In this document: positions 1 through 4,868 of the stretch, in pieces | Position numbering within the stretch: the stretch's first letter is position 1 | Layout: each line of letters begins with the position of its first letter | Origin: Pseudomonadota bacterium | GTDB taxonomy: Bacteria; Myxococcota_A; Polyangia; Polyangiales; Polyangiaceae | Assembly: GCA_023428245.1 (NCBI GenBank) | Contig: JAEYYX010000046.1 | Coordinates: forward strand, 1 to 5,106 | Length of the DNA: 5,106 nt | Reading direction: 5' to 3' | Notes under the pieces: generated by a model | What the model was told of the DNA's origin: nothing | Database searches by the model: none | The model's input: only the letters and a program-made list of their open reading frames with translations | Program-made: the position numbers and the translations under genes

Positions 1-1
1 G

Positions 2-940
2 TCAAGAGCTCGCCGGCGCGACGAAGGAACCACTCACGAAGTCGATCGAAAACGGAGAGCCGGACCGAAGCGCGCGGCGAGCGCCCTCGAGAAGGCGAAA
101 GGGGACCTGCGTCGCAAACCGGCTTACGACATCGTCCGCTTGCAGCGTGCCTTCGAAGTCCCAGGGCACCCGCCGCTCGGGACACTCACACTCGAATTCG
201 AGTCCTCGGGTTAGATCGAAAGCGATACGGAACGACCCGCGCGCGGCGCTCAAGCTGAGTGCGAGATCGACGAAGCCCGCGGCGGTGGGGATGAACGCAG
301 CGGAGGCTGTGGTGTTCATAGCGGATTCGCCTTCTAGTTGAATCGAGCGATGCGGATGAATTTGTTTCAGGTGCGCCGCGTAGACGCCGAGGTCGCGGAA
401 GATGCTCGGCGGCGGCGGGCCGAGCGGAAGGTCCAAGGCGAGAGCGACTTGCTCCGGCAAACGCTCCAAGGTGAAGCCCATGCGCGTCACACCGCTCTCG
501 ACCTTGCGCACGGGGCTCGATGGCTCTGCCGACATGGTCATCAACTGCAGCGCCATACGCGCGATTCCGAGCGCCCCGCGCGCGTCATGGGCCCAAGGGC
601 CGGCCAGCGCAGAAGCGAGCGTCCGGGCGCGGTACGAAAGGAGGGCCAGCCGGACGGCGAGCCATATTTCCCGGGGGTTTCTCAAGCTCGCGGCCGGGGA
701 ACCGTGGTCCGGGCTCGAGGGGGCTTCGCCGAAGATCTCCACGACGGGAAGCCCCGCCCGAGCGAGCTCCATCGCGTCGCTCAAGCGTGCGTCATCGGCA
801 CTCACAAGGAGACAGGCTGTCTCGCCGAGGGAAAGTGAGAGCAAGCTCCCCGGGGCTTCGTCGATCTGCTGTCCGGAGAGAGCGCTCCGAAGCGCGTCGA
901 GAAAGGGACCGGGACCTGCTGCGTAAATTCGCAGTGACAT
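2..940 (-). CDS. Degenerate two-component signalling protein (pseudo-receiver + DHp-like + pseudo-ATPase), possible phosphotransferase
   Basis: Complete 312-residue protein with ATG at 938-940 and TGA at 2-4; a GAGGTGAA Shine-Dalgarno (944-951) fixes the start. Residues 1-100 alternate strands and helices like a receiver domain (strands LRIYAAGP, ACLLVSADD, LPVVEIFG). The first strand lacks the Asp pair, and the residue at the usual phospho-Asp position appears to be Ser47, so it should not be phosphorylated normally. Residues 103-170 form two predicted helices like a DHp hairpin; AHDARGALG (117-125) resembles a histidine-kinase H box, with H118 followed by D119 and R121. Residues 178-300 have the size and strand pattern of a degenerate HATPase_c domain (PHRSIQLEGE, SFRIAFDL, LEFECECP), but no N box, DxGxG or GxGxG is present, so ATP binding is unlikely. 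Known analogues are phosphotransferases with an inactive kinase fold (ChpT, Spo0B). No signal peptide or TM segment is seen, so it should be cytoplasmic. It is divergent from the hybrid kinase. I am confident it is a gene; the function is inferred and no family was recognised outright. Confidence 0.82.
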   Translation of the reverse strand: MSLRIYAAGPGPFLDALRSALSGQQIDEAPGSLLSLSLGETACLLVSADDARLSDAMELARAGLPVVEIFGEAPSSPDHGSPAASLRNPREIWLAVRLALLSYRARTLASALAGPWAHDARGALGIARMALQLMTMSAEPSSPVRKVESGVTRMGFTLERLPEQVALALDLPLGPPPPSIFRDLGVYAAHLKQIHPHRSIQLEGESAMNTTASAAFIPTAAGFVDLALSLSAARGSFRIAFDLTRGLEFECECPERRVPWDFEGTLQADDVVSRFATQVPFRLLEGARRALRSGSPFSIDFVSGSFVAPASS

Positions 941-943
941 GTT

Positions 944-951
944 TTCACCTC
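944..951 (-). promoter_or_regulatory. Ribosome binding site of the degenerate signalling gene
   Basis: On the minus strand the sequence reads GAGGTGAA followed three bases later by ATG at 940-938. The core GAGG is about 7 bases from the start codon. This is the best Shine-Dalgarno near the 5' end of the frame and supports the chosen start. Confidence 0.7.
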
Positions 952-978
952 ATGGCGCTAAGATGGCGGCGCCTGAAG

Positions 979-1009
979 AAGACGGGAAGAGAACTGTACT
1001 TCTCGTCTT
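979..1009. repeat. 31-bp imperfect palindrome, candidate operator
   Basis: Arms at 979-989 and 999-1009 pair over 11 positions with a single G-T mismatch (left AAGACGGGAAG, right CTTCTCGTCTT) around a 9-base centre. It sits about midway between the divergent starts, about 40 bp from the minus-strand ATG and about 87 bp from the plus-strand GTG. That position fits a shared operator. As plus-strand RNA it would be a hairpin followed by a short T-rich run, so a terminator or attenuator is the alternative, though there is no plus-strand gene ahead of it. Confidence 0.5.
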
Positions 1010-1081
1010 TCTAGCATGATTCTCCGTAAGTACGCGGTCGAACTGCATATGGCCGAAGCCACCATCTTGAGTTACCAGGGG

Positions 1082-1088
1082 AAGGAAG
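1082..1088 (+). promoter_or_regulatory. Ribosome binding site that sets the GTG start of the hybrid kinase
   Basis: AAGGAAG ends 7 bases before GTG at 1096. The reading frame is closed upstream by TAA at 1027-1029 and contains no ATG between that stop and 1096. The GTG is therefore the best-supported start. Confidence 0.7.
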
Positions 1089-1095
1089 AAGTGTT

Positions 1096-3798
1096 GTGCC
1101 GAGCCGCGTTCTCACTAAAGAATTCCAAAGGACGCAGGGGCGGACACGCCGGGCGATCCTGAGCGCGACGTTCCTGATCCTTTCGGTAGGCGCTACATCG
1201 GCCTGGCAGATGCTCCGGCTGAGTAGCGGTGCCGACCTCGTGGTTCGCTCATATGACGCTGTACAAGCCATCGGTGAATTGACGGAAGCCCTCCTCAGCG
1301 CGGAGACGGGACAGCGCGGTTTCCTGCTGACGGACCAGAGCACCTATCTTGCTGACTACTCGGCGGCGGTGCGATCGCTTCCCTTGCTCCGAGATCAACT
1401 TCTCGAGCGCGTCGCACCCTACGTCGACGACGAACATCGCCGCGACCTCTCGGCGACACTCGATGTGAAGCTCGCGGAGATGGCTGAGGTGCTCGAGCTG
1501 CACCAGGACGGTCACTACTTGGACGCGCGTCGCTCCCTCGAGACGAACTCGGGCAAGCTAGTCATGGATAACTTGCGGGAGATGCTCGACCTCGTCCGCA
1601 GCGGCGAGGAAGCGCGGCTCGCCGAACGCCAGGCAGAATTTCGTCGCACGAGGAGCTTCGGCATTCTCAGCATCGCCGCGGTGGGGCTTCTCTCCTGCGT
1701 CATCGCGTTCTTGCTCCTGCGCGGACAACATCAAGCCACAAAGCGCCTGCTTGCCGCTGTGAACATCATCCAGCGCCAGAAGGGTTACCTCGAGGCGATG
1801 CTCTCGAGCGTGAGCGCCCCGCTCATCCTGCTCGATCTCGAGGGCAACATTCGCTTCGCAAACTCCGCGTCGGTTCAGCTCTTCGATGCGCCCGAGGAAC
1901 GGCTCATCGGGCGACCCTTGAGCGAGTACGTGCAGTTCCGGGGTTCGAGTGAGCGCAGCGGCGACGAATCGATCTTCGAGCGCGCCGTTGCCGAACGTCG
2001 TGTGCTCCGGGAGCGTCGAGTCGGAATTCAGACCCCGAGCGGGCCACAGGTGATCGGGCTTACGGTGCGGCCGGTGGAGGCGGAAGGGGGCTCGCCGATC
2101 GGATGCATGATCACCCTGCGCGACATCGACGAAGAAGAGGCGGCCGTTGAAGAACTTCATCAACAAGACCGCGTGCGCAACCTGGAGGCGACGCTCGGCC
2201 GAGTCGTCGCCGAGACCGCGGACGCGCGTCAGCTCCTCGAACGCTGCGGGGACGCAGTCCGTCAAATGAGCGATGCGAGCCTGGTTCGGATCTGGATCGG
2301 GGATGCGCTCGAGCCGGGTGCAGCGCTGAGTCTGGGAGCCACGACCGCAAGGGAATCGTCCGGCGAGGTTCGTCCGTCGAGCCTTGTCGAGAGCGCATGG
2401 CGCGATGCAATTCCGGCGAGCAAGAGAGGACAGGAGGGGCCCTATTGCGCCGCATTCCCAATGGTTGCAGACGCGGCCGCGCTGGGGGTTCTTGAGATTG
2501 TGAGCGCTGAGCGCATTCATGAGCGACTCGCTGCTGAGCTCCCGCGACTCGCAAACGCGATCGCTCTCGGCTACGAGCGCCGAAGGAATGCTGAGACGGT
2601 GGCGAACCTCGCGCTCGAGAAAGATCGCTTCATCGCCACTCTCTCCCATGAACTCCGAGGCCCCTTGCTTCCGCTCAAGTTTGCGGTGAGTGAGATCGCT
2701 CAGCGGGCGACCCAGGTCGATCCGAAGATCATGGGGCTCATGTCGAGGCAAGTGATCCAGCTCGAACGCCTCGTCGAGGATCTGCTCGATGCGCAGCGCC
2801 TCAAGCGCGGCACTCTATCGCTTCGCTGGGCCCGGTTCGACTTACGCCAGGCGATCGAGCAGAGCGCTGAAGCTGTAGGGCCGCTGCTCGATGGGCGGCG
2901 TCAGAGAGTCGAGATTGAGCTGTCGAGTGAAGCTCTTCCGATCGAAGGTGATCAAGCACGGCTCGTCCAGGTGATTTCGAACCTTCTCAACAATGCGTCC
3001 CGCTATTCGCCTCGCGAGAGTGTGATCACGGTGCGCGCCGAGCGAGACGGTGAAAGTGTTCTGGTTCGCGTGATCGATCACGGCATCGGGATCGCTGAGG
3101 AGAACCTCGCGCGTGTATTTCACATGTTCGACCAGGGGAGCACCGGTGGGAACAGCGACGGCCTTGGCATTGGGCTGGCGCTCGTGCGCCAGCTCCTCGA
3201 GCTCCATGGTGGCAGCGTGTCCGCACAGAGCCCCGGCGTTGGCCAGGGAGCGACCTTCACGGTGCGGCTTCCTCTGAGTCAAGCGCGCGAGAATCTACCC
3301 GTCGCCCCGCAGCACGCCGAGCTTCCAAAAAATCAGAGAAGCCAAGACCACCACGAGCCGCCGGTCGGAATTCAGCTGGACGCCCCGCGGCCCGGGAAGA
3401 GTTCTCCGGTGCAGCCGCGCGTCGGGATGTTTGACCGATGTGTGGTTGTCGATGACGACGTCGATTCGGCTGAGACGATCGCACTGATGCTCACGAGCTT
3501 TGGGCTCTCGGCGAGTGTGGCACATGACGCATCCGGAGCGCTTGAAGCGATCGGGCGACTGGAGCCGGAGCTTGTGATATTGGACCTCACGATGCCTGGT
3601 CAAGATCGCTACGCGATCGTCGACCGGCTCAGGGGTGAAAAGGGGTCGCGGCTGCGGGTGGTCGCAGTTACTGGGCACGCCGATGAAGAAGTGCGCAAAG
3701 AAGCGCTGGCGCGTGGCTTCGACGACTTGCTTGTGAAGCCGATCTCTGCGGAACAATTGGCCGCGGCAGCGTCGCGTTCTTCCTCGCTCGCGAGCTGA
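1096..3798 (+). CDS. Membrane-bound hybrid sensor histidine kinase (CHASE3-PAS-GAF-HisKA-HATPase-REC)
   Basis: A 900-residue kinase starting with GTG (AAGGAAG 7 bases upstream) and ending in TGA. Order: basic N-terminus, TM1 (about 20-40), periplasmic CHASE3 sensor domain (about 45-185, with the hallmark SAETGQRGFLLT at 68-79), TM2 (about 188-209), PAS (about 230-345), GAF-like domain (about 365-495), HisKA with H box SHELRGPL and phospho-acceptor H518, and HATPase_c with N box NLLNN (629-633), G1 DHGIGI (661-666), F box FHMFDQG and G2 GLGIGLAL. A Gln/Pro-rich linker (about 728-778) leads to a C-terminal receiver: acidic D786/D787, phospho-Asp D830, T859 and K881. All catalytic residues are present, so it should autophosphorylate on H518 and pass phosphate to D830. 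The ligand is unknown; CHASE3 is an extracytoplasmic sensor. There is no HPt domain, so output needs a separate phosphotransferase, or the receiver acts as a phosphate sink or feedback element. It is divergent from the degenerate signalling gene and convergent with the DUF1328 gene. Confidence 0.95.
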   Translation: MPSRVLTKEFQRTQGRTRRAILSATFLILSVGATSAWQMLRLSSGADLVVRSYDAVQAIGELTEALLSAETGQRGFLLTDQSTYLADYSAAVRSLPLLRDQLLERVAPYVDDEHRRDLSATLDVKLAEMAEVLELHQDGHYLDARRSLETNSGKLVMDNLREMLDLVRSGEEARLAERQAEFRRTRSFGILSIAAVGLLSCVIAFLLLRGQHQATKRLLAAVNIIQRQKGYLEAMLSSVSAPLILLDLEGNIRFANSASVQLFDAPEERLIGRPLSEYVQFRGSSERSGDESIFERAVAERRVLRERRVGIQTPSGPQVIGLTVRPVEAEGGSPIGCMITLRDIDEEEAAVEELHQQDRVRNLEATLGRVVAETADARQLLERCGDAVRQMSDASLVRIWIGDALEPGAALSLGATTARESSGEVRPSSLVESAWRDAIPASKRGQEGPYCAAFPMVADAAALGVLEIVSAERIHERLAAELPRLANAIALGYERRRNAETVANLALEKDRFIATLSHELRGPLLPLKFAVSEIAQRATQVDPKIMGLMSRQVIQLERLVEDLLDAQRLKRGTLSLRWARFDLRQAIEQSAEAVGPLLDGRRQRVEIELSSEALPIEGDQARLVQVISNLLNNASRYSPRESVITVRAERDGESVLVRVIDHGIGIAEENLARVFHMFDQGSTGGNSDGLGIGLALVRQLLELHGGSVSAQSPGVGQGATFTVRLPLSQARENLPVAPQHAELPKNQRSQDHHEPPVGIQLDAPRPGKSSPVQPRVGMFDRCVVVDDDVDSAETIALMLTSFGLSASVAHDASGALEAIGRLEPELVILDLTMPGQDRYAIVDRLRGEKGSRLRVVAVTGHADEEVRKEALARGFDDLLVKPISAEQLAAAASRSSSLAS

Positions 3799-3804
3799 GC
3801 GAAA

Positions 3805-3815
3805 GGGCGACGCCC
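3805..3815. repeat. Small GC palindrome just after the kinase stop
   Basis: GGGCG-A-CGCCC is a perfect 11-bp palindrome 6 bases after the kinase TGA. It is short and not followed by T residues, so by itself it is a weak hairpin. It may assist 3'-end formation together with the larger hairpin that follows. Confidence 0.35.
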
Positions 3816-3833
3816 GTGCACTCTTAGGACATT

Positions 3834-3877
3834 GTGCGGGGAGCGCCTCGGCCTAGACGTCAAGGCGCTCCCCGCAC
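3834..3877 (+). terminator. Strong stem-loop, probable terminator of the hybrid kinase gene (possibly bidirectional)
   Basis: GTGCGGGGAGCGCCT (3834-3848) is perfectly complementary to AGGCGCTCCCCGCAC (3863-3877): a 15-bp GC-rich stem with a 14-base loop. On the plus strand CGTCTTCTCGCTT follows, only a moderate T tract. It lies 35 bases after the kinase stop and 48 bases before the convergent gene's stop, so it can end transcripts from both sides. The structure is certain; its activity as an intrinsic terminator is inferred. Confidence 0.75.
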
Positions 3878-3881
3878 CGTC

Positions 3882-3903
3882 TTCTCGCTTCGAAGAGCGA
3901 GAA
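3882..3903 (-). terminator. Second stem-loop, probable 3'-end hairpin of the DUF1328 gene
   Basis: TTCTCGCT (3882-3889) pairs with AGCGAGAA (3896-3903). A T-G wobble then closes a CGAA tetraloop, giving an 8-bp stem in tandem with the 15-bp hairpin. Leftward transcripts from the DUF1328 gene meet it about 22 bases after that gene's stop. No T tract follows on either strand, so it may protect the 3' end or work jointly with the neighbouring hairpin. Confidence 0.5.
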
Positions 3904-3925
3904 TCGATCGCGCTCGGTGCTCGCG

Positions 3926-4105
3926 TTATGGGAGCGTCGAGCCGCCGCCGCGGGTCAGGTTGACCAGGAAGGAGATGGCAGCGAGGACAAGAAACACGAA
4001 GAACAAGATCTTCGCGATGCTTGCGGCCATACCGGCCAAACCACCAAAGCCAAGGAGGGCTGCGACGAGCGCAATCACCAGGAAGATTACTGCGTAGCGA
4101 ATCAT
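3926..4105 (-). CDS. ytjA: DUF1328 / UPF0391 small two-TM membrane protein (YtjA family)
   Basis: A 59-residue protein from ATG at 4103-4105 to TAA at 3926-3928. AAAGGT (4112-4117), 6 bases upstream, supports this start. The protein is almost wholly hydrophobic: TM1 about 2-22 (IFLVIALVAALLGFGGLAG) and TM2 about 28-48, with a short polar TRGGGSTLP tail. The block FLVIALVAALLGFGGLAG plus AAxxAKI matches my memory of E. coli YtjA closely, and the length is typical of this family (about 50-60). Its role is not established; relatives are inner-membrane proteins often grouped with stress genes. The frame stays open upstream to 4324, but that extension is polar, unlike the family, and overlaps a near-consensus sigma-54 promoter at 4169-4183, so the short start is preferred. 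It is convergent with the hybrid kinase and divergent from the acidic lipoprotein gene. Confidence 0.92.
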   Translation of the reverse strand: MIRYAVIFLVIALVAALLGFGGLAGMAASIAKILFFVFLVLAAISFLVNLTRGGGSTLP

Positions 4106-4111
4106 GAGGTT

Positions 4112-4117
4112 ACCTTT
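4112..4117 (-). promoter_or_regulatory. Ribosome binding site that selects the short DUF1328 start
   Basis: On the minus strand the sequence reads AAAGGT, six bases before ATG at 4105-4103. It favours the internal Met over the far-upstream Met of the open frame. Confidence 0.65.
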
Positions 4118-4168
4118 CGTTCGTTGTGGCGTCTGTGAGGACGTGTGACTTAACTTTCCGGCTACCTC

Positions 4169-4183
4169 GCAAGGGCTGTGCCA
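4169..4183 (-). promoter_or_regulatory. Sigma-54 (RpoN) -24/-12 promoter of the DUF1328 gene
   Basis: The minus strand reads TGGCACAGCCCTTGC. The published sigma-54 consensus is TGGCACR-N4-TTGCW. All invariant positions match and the GG and GC dinucleotides are exactly 10 bases apart; only the base after TTGC (G) differs. Transcription would start near 4157, giving a leader of about 52 bases. The site lies 64 bases upstream of the start codon in non-coding DNA, which makes chance unlikely though not excluded. Confidence 0.8.
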
Positions 4184-4271
4184 GCTCGATGGCGCGCGGG
4201 GATGCCTCGTCGCTGAGTTCCGAGATCGCTCAGGATTTCCAAATTGGGTTCCGGGACCGACGGCGCGGGGC

Positions 4272-4296
4272 GCGCTTTGAGTCTGCGCGAAAGCGC
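4272..4296. repeat. Inverted repeat, candidate enhancer site for the leftward sigma-54 promoter
   Basis: GCGCTTT at 4272-4278 and AAAGCGC at 4290-4296 are perfect 7-bp arms around 11 bases. The centre (4284) is about 100 bp upstream of the -24 element of the DUF1328 promoter, a usual distance for a bacterial enhancer-binding protein. The role is inferred from position only. Confidence 0.35.
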
Positions 4297-4414
4297 CGCT
4301 GGGAGCTCCATTGGCTTGGGTCAAACTGCCTCACCGTGCGCTCATTCGCCACAACCTGGTTGGCAGTTTATTTAGGAATTTCATTGCCTTAGGTGCGTGT
4401 GCAGAGAACTTCCG

Positions 4415-4450
4415 CCGTCGCCCAGAGGACTTCGACGGTCGGTTGTCCTC
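4415..4450. repeat. Interlocking inverted repeats, candidate enhancer site for the rightward sigma-54 promoter
   Basis: CCGTCG/CGACGG (4415-4420 and 4433-4438) interlocks with GAGGAC/GTCCTC (4425-4430 and 4445-4450). The pair spans 36 bp and ends about 104 bp upstream of the -24 element of the lipoprotein promoter. Position fits an upstream activator site; each arm is only 6 bp, so chance occurrence remains possible. Confidence 0.35.
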
Positions 4451-4553
4451 CGGTTCTTTCGGGCAGATGCGCGAAAAGAAACGGGGAAGTCGAAAGGCGC
4501 CGAGAGGAAACGCGCTCTCTTCGCGGATGCGCCGCTCTCCATCATCAGTGTTC

Positions 4554-4568
4554 GGCACGGCGCTTGCT
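4554..4568 (+). promoter_or_regulatory. Sigma-54 (RpoN) -24/-12 promoter of the acidic lipoprotein gene
   Basis: The plus strand reads GGCACGGCGCTTGCT, matching GGCACR-N4-TTGCW exactly with the required 10 bases between GG and GC; only the base before GG (C instead of T) departs from consensus. The predicted start of transcription is near 4579, leaving a leader of about 70 bases before the lipoprotein ATG. Confidence 0.82.
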
Positions 4569-4586
4569 CTAGTTCGGAGCGAAAGT

Positions 4587-4623
4587 GCGTGGGGCGCCGC
4601 TCCGAGGTGGAGCAGGCCCACGC
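4587..4623 (+). promoter_or_regulatory. Two-tier stem-loop in the lipoprotein leader
   Basis: GCGTGGG (4587-4593) pairs with CCCACGC (4617-4623). Inside it, GCTCC (4599-4603) pairs with GGAGC (4609-4613) around loop GAGGT. The structure starts about 8 bases after the predicted sigma-54 transcription start and ends 10 bases before the Shine-Dalgarno, so it would form a 5' cap on the mRNA without hiding the ribosome site. It could stabilise the message or bind a regulator; it matches no riboswitch class known to me. Confidence 0.5.
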
Positions 4624-4633
4624 GACTCATCAG

Positions 4634-4641
4634 AAAGGTGG
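4634..4641 (+). promoter_or_regulatory. Ribosome binding site of the acidic lipoprotein gene
   Basis: AAAGGTGG lies 7 bases upstream of ATG at 4649. It selects this Met, which begins a lipoprotein signal peptide, over the longer open frame that reaches back to 4397. Confidence 0.7.
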
Positions 4642-4648
4642 AATTTTC

Positions 4649-4840
4649 ATGAAAGCGACACTTCAGACTCTGGCCGCGCTCTCCTTCGCATCAACGCTCA
4701 TGATCGGTTGTCACGGCAAGGACGCGGAATCCCCTGAGGGTGCTGCGGAGGAAGCTGGCGAGGAGATCGACGAGGCCGCAGAAGACACAGAGGAAGCTAT
4801 CGACGAAGCGGCCGACGATGTCGAAGATTCGGTCGATTGA
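4649..4840 (+). CDS. Small acidic repeat lipoprotein
   Basis: A 63-residue protein starting with ATG after AAAGGTGG and ending in TGA at 4838-4840. Residues 1-20 form a lipoprotein signal peptide: one Lys, a hydrophobic core and lipobox LMIGC, with C21 as the predicted lipidated cysteine. The mature 43 residues contain about 20 Asp/Glu and only one Lys. Residues 29-61 form three 11-residue units of the pattern x-[DE]-x-A-A-[DE]-[DE]-x-x-[DE]-x (start residues P29, I40, I51), which suggests an acidic amphipathic helix or hendecad coiled coil standing off the membrane. Family and function are not recognised. Entericidin-like and other small stress lipoproteins are similar in size but not in this repeat. 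It sits behind a near-consensus sigma-54 promoter and 41 bp ahead of a membrane-protein gene. The frame extends upstream to 4397, but that part runs through the promoter and leader hairpin. Confidence 0.85.
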   Translation: MKATLQTLAALSFASTLMIGCHGKDAESPEGAAEEAGEEIDEAAEDTEEAIDEAADDVEDSVD

Positions 4841-4846
4841 TCGACC
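4831..4846 (+). terminator. Hairpin over the lipoprotein stop codon, possible attenuator
   Basis: GGTCGA (4831-4836) pairs with TCGACC (4841-4846) around TTGA. The lipoprotein TGA lies in the loop and adjoining stem. TTCTTG follows, a poor T tract. It may cause partial termination or differential mRNA stability between the abundant small lipoprotein and the downstream gene. The structure is clear; the function is weakly supported. Confidence 0.3.
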
Positions 4847-4868
4847 TTCTTGCCGCCCGGTGATCGAA

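Larger units (their letters stand above)
941..1095. promoter_or_regulatory. Divergent intergenic regulatory region
   Basis: This 155-bp spacer separates the start codons of two divergent signalling genes and must hold promoters for both. No convincing TTGACA/TATAAT pair or sigma-54 site was found for either direction. A weak extended -10 candidate (TGCTAGAAA, minus strand, 1016-1008) touches the edge of the large dyad at 979-1009. A smaller dyad GGCGC/GCGCC lies at 954-958 and 969-973. No small gene with a good ribosome site is seen. Confidence 0.55.
4184..4553. promoter_or_regulatory. Non-coding spacer between two divergent sigma-54 promoters, candidate enhancer region
   Basis: This 370-bp stretch has no frame with a credible start, ribosome site or recognisable protein. 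It holds inverted repeats: GCGCTTT/AAAGCGC (4272-4278, 4290-4296), CCGTCG/CGACGG (4415-4420, 4433-4438), GAGGAC/GTCCTC (4425-4430, 4445-4450), and short palindromes CCAA-A-TTGG (4239-4247) and CAACC-T-GGTTG (4352-4362). An AT-rich patch (about 4364-4385) lies between the two groups and could bend or bind an architectural protein. Sigma-54 promoters need upstream activator sites and often a bend, so this layout fits, but no activator-specific motif was recognised. Confidence 0.5.

Noticed and set aside
402..926. Plus-strand frames opposite the degenerate signalling gene (for example 402-926 and 520-1014)
   Set aside because: They are Arg/Ser/Ala-rich antisense products without ribosome sites or recognisable domains; the minus-strand frame has a strong ribosome site and receiver/DHp-like structure.
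1047..1068. Possible sigma-54 site upstream of the hybrid kinase (TGGC near 1050)
   Set aside because: The GG-to-GC spacing is not 10 bases in any register, so it fails the key sigma-54 criterion.
1558..2751. 397-codon minus-strand open frame inside the kinase gene
   Set aside because: It is antisense to well-conserved CHASE3/PAS/GAF/HisKA coding sequence. The protein is rich in Arg, His and Pro, typical of a shadow frame in GC-rich DNA, and no domain is recognisable.
4106..4324. N-terminal extension of the DUF1328 frame (132 codons in total)
   Set aside because: The extension is polar and unlike the family, which begins near the M-I-R-Y Met. A good ribosome site precedes that Met, and the sigma-54 promoter lies inside the extension.
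4331..4630. 99-codon minus-strand frame in the 543-bp spacer
   Set aside because: No Shine-Dalgarno precedes the Met at 4630, the composition is Arg/Pro-rich without a domain, and it covers the sigma-54 promoter and dyads.
4397..4648. Upstream extension of the lipoprotein frame
   Set aside because: It would bury the lipoprotein signal peptide inside the protein and runs through the promoter and leader hairpin; a Shine-Dalgarno directly precedes the Met at 4649.
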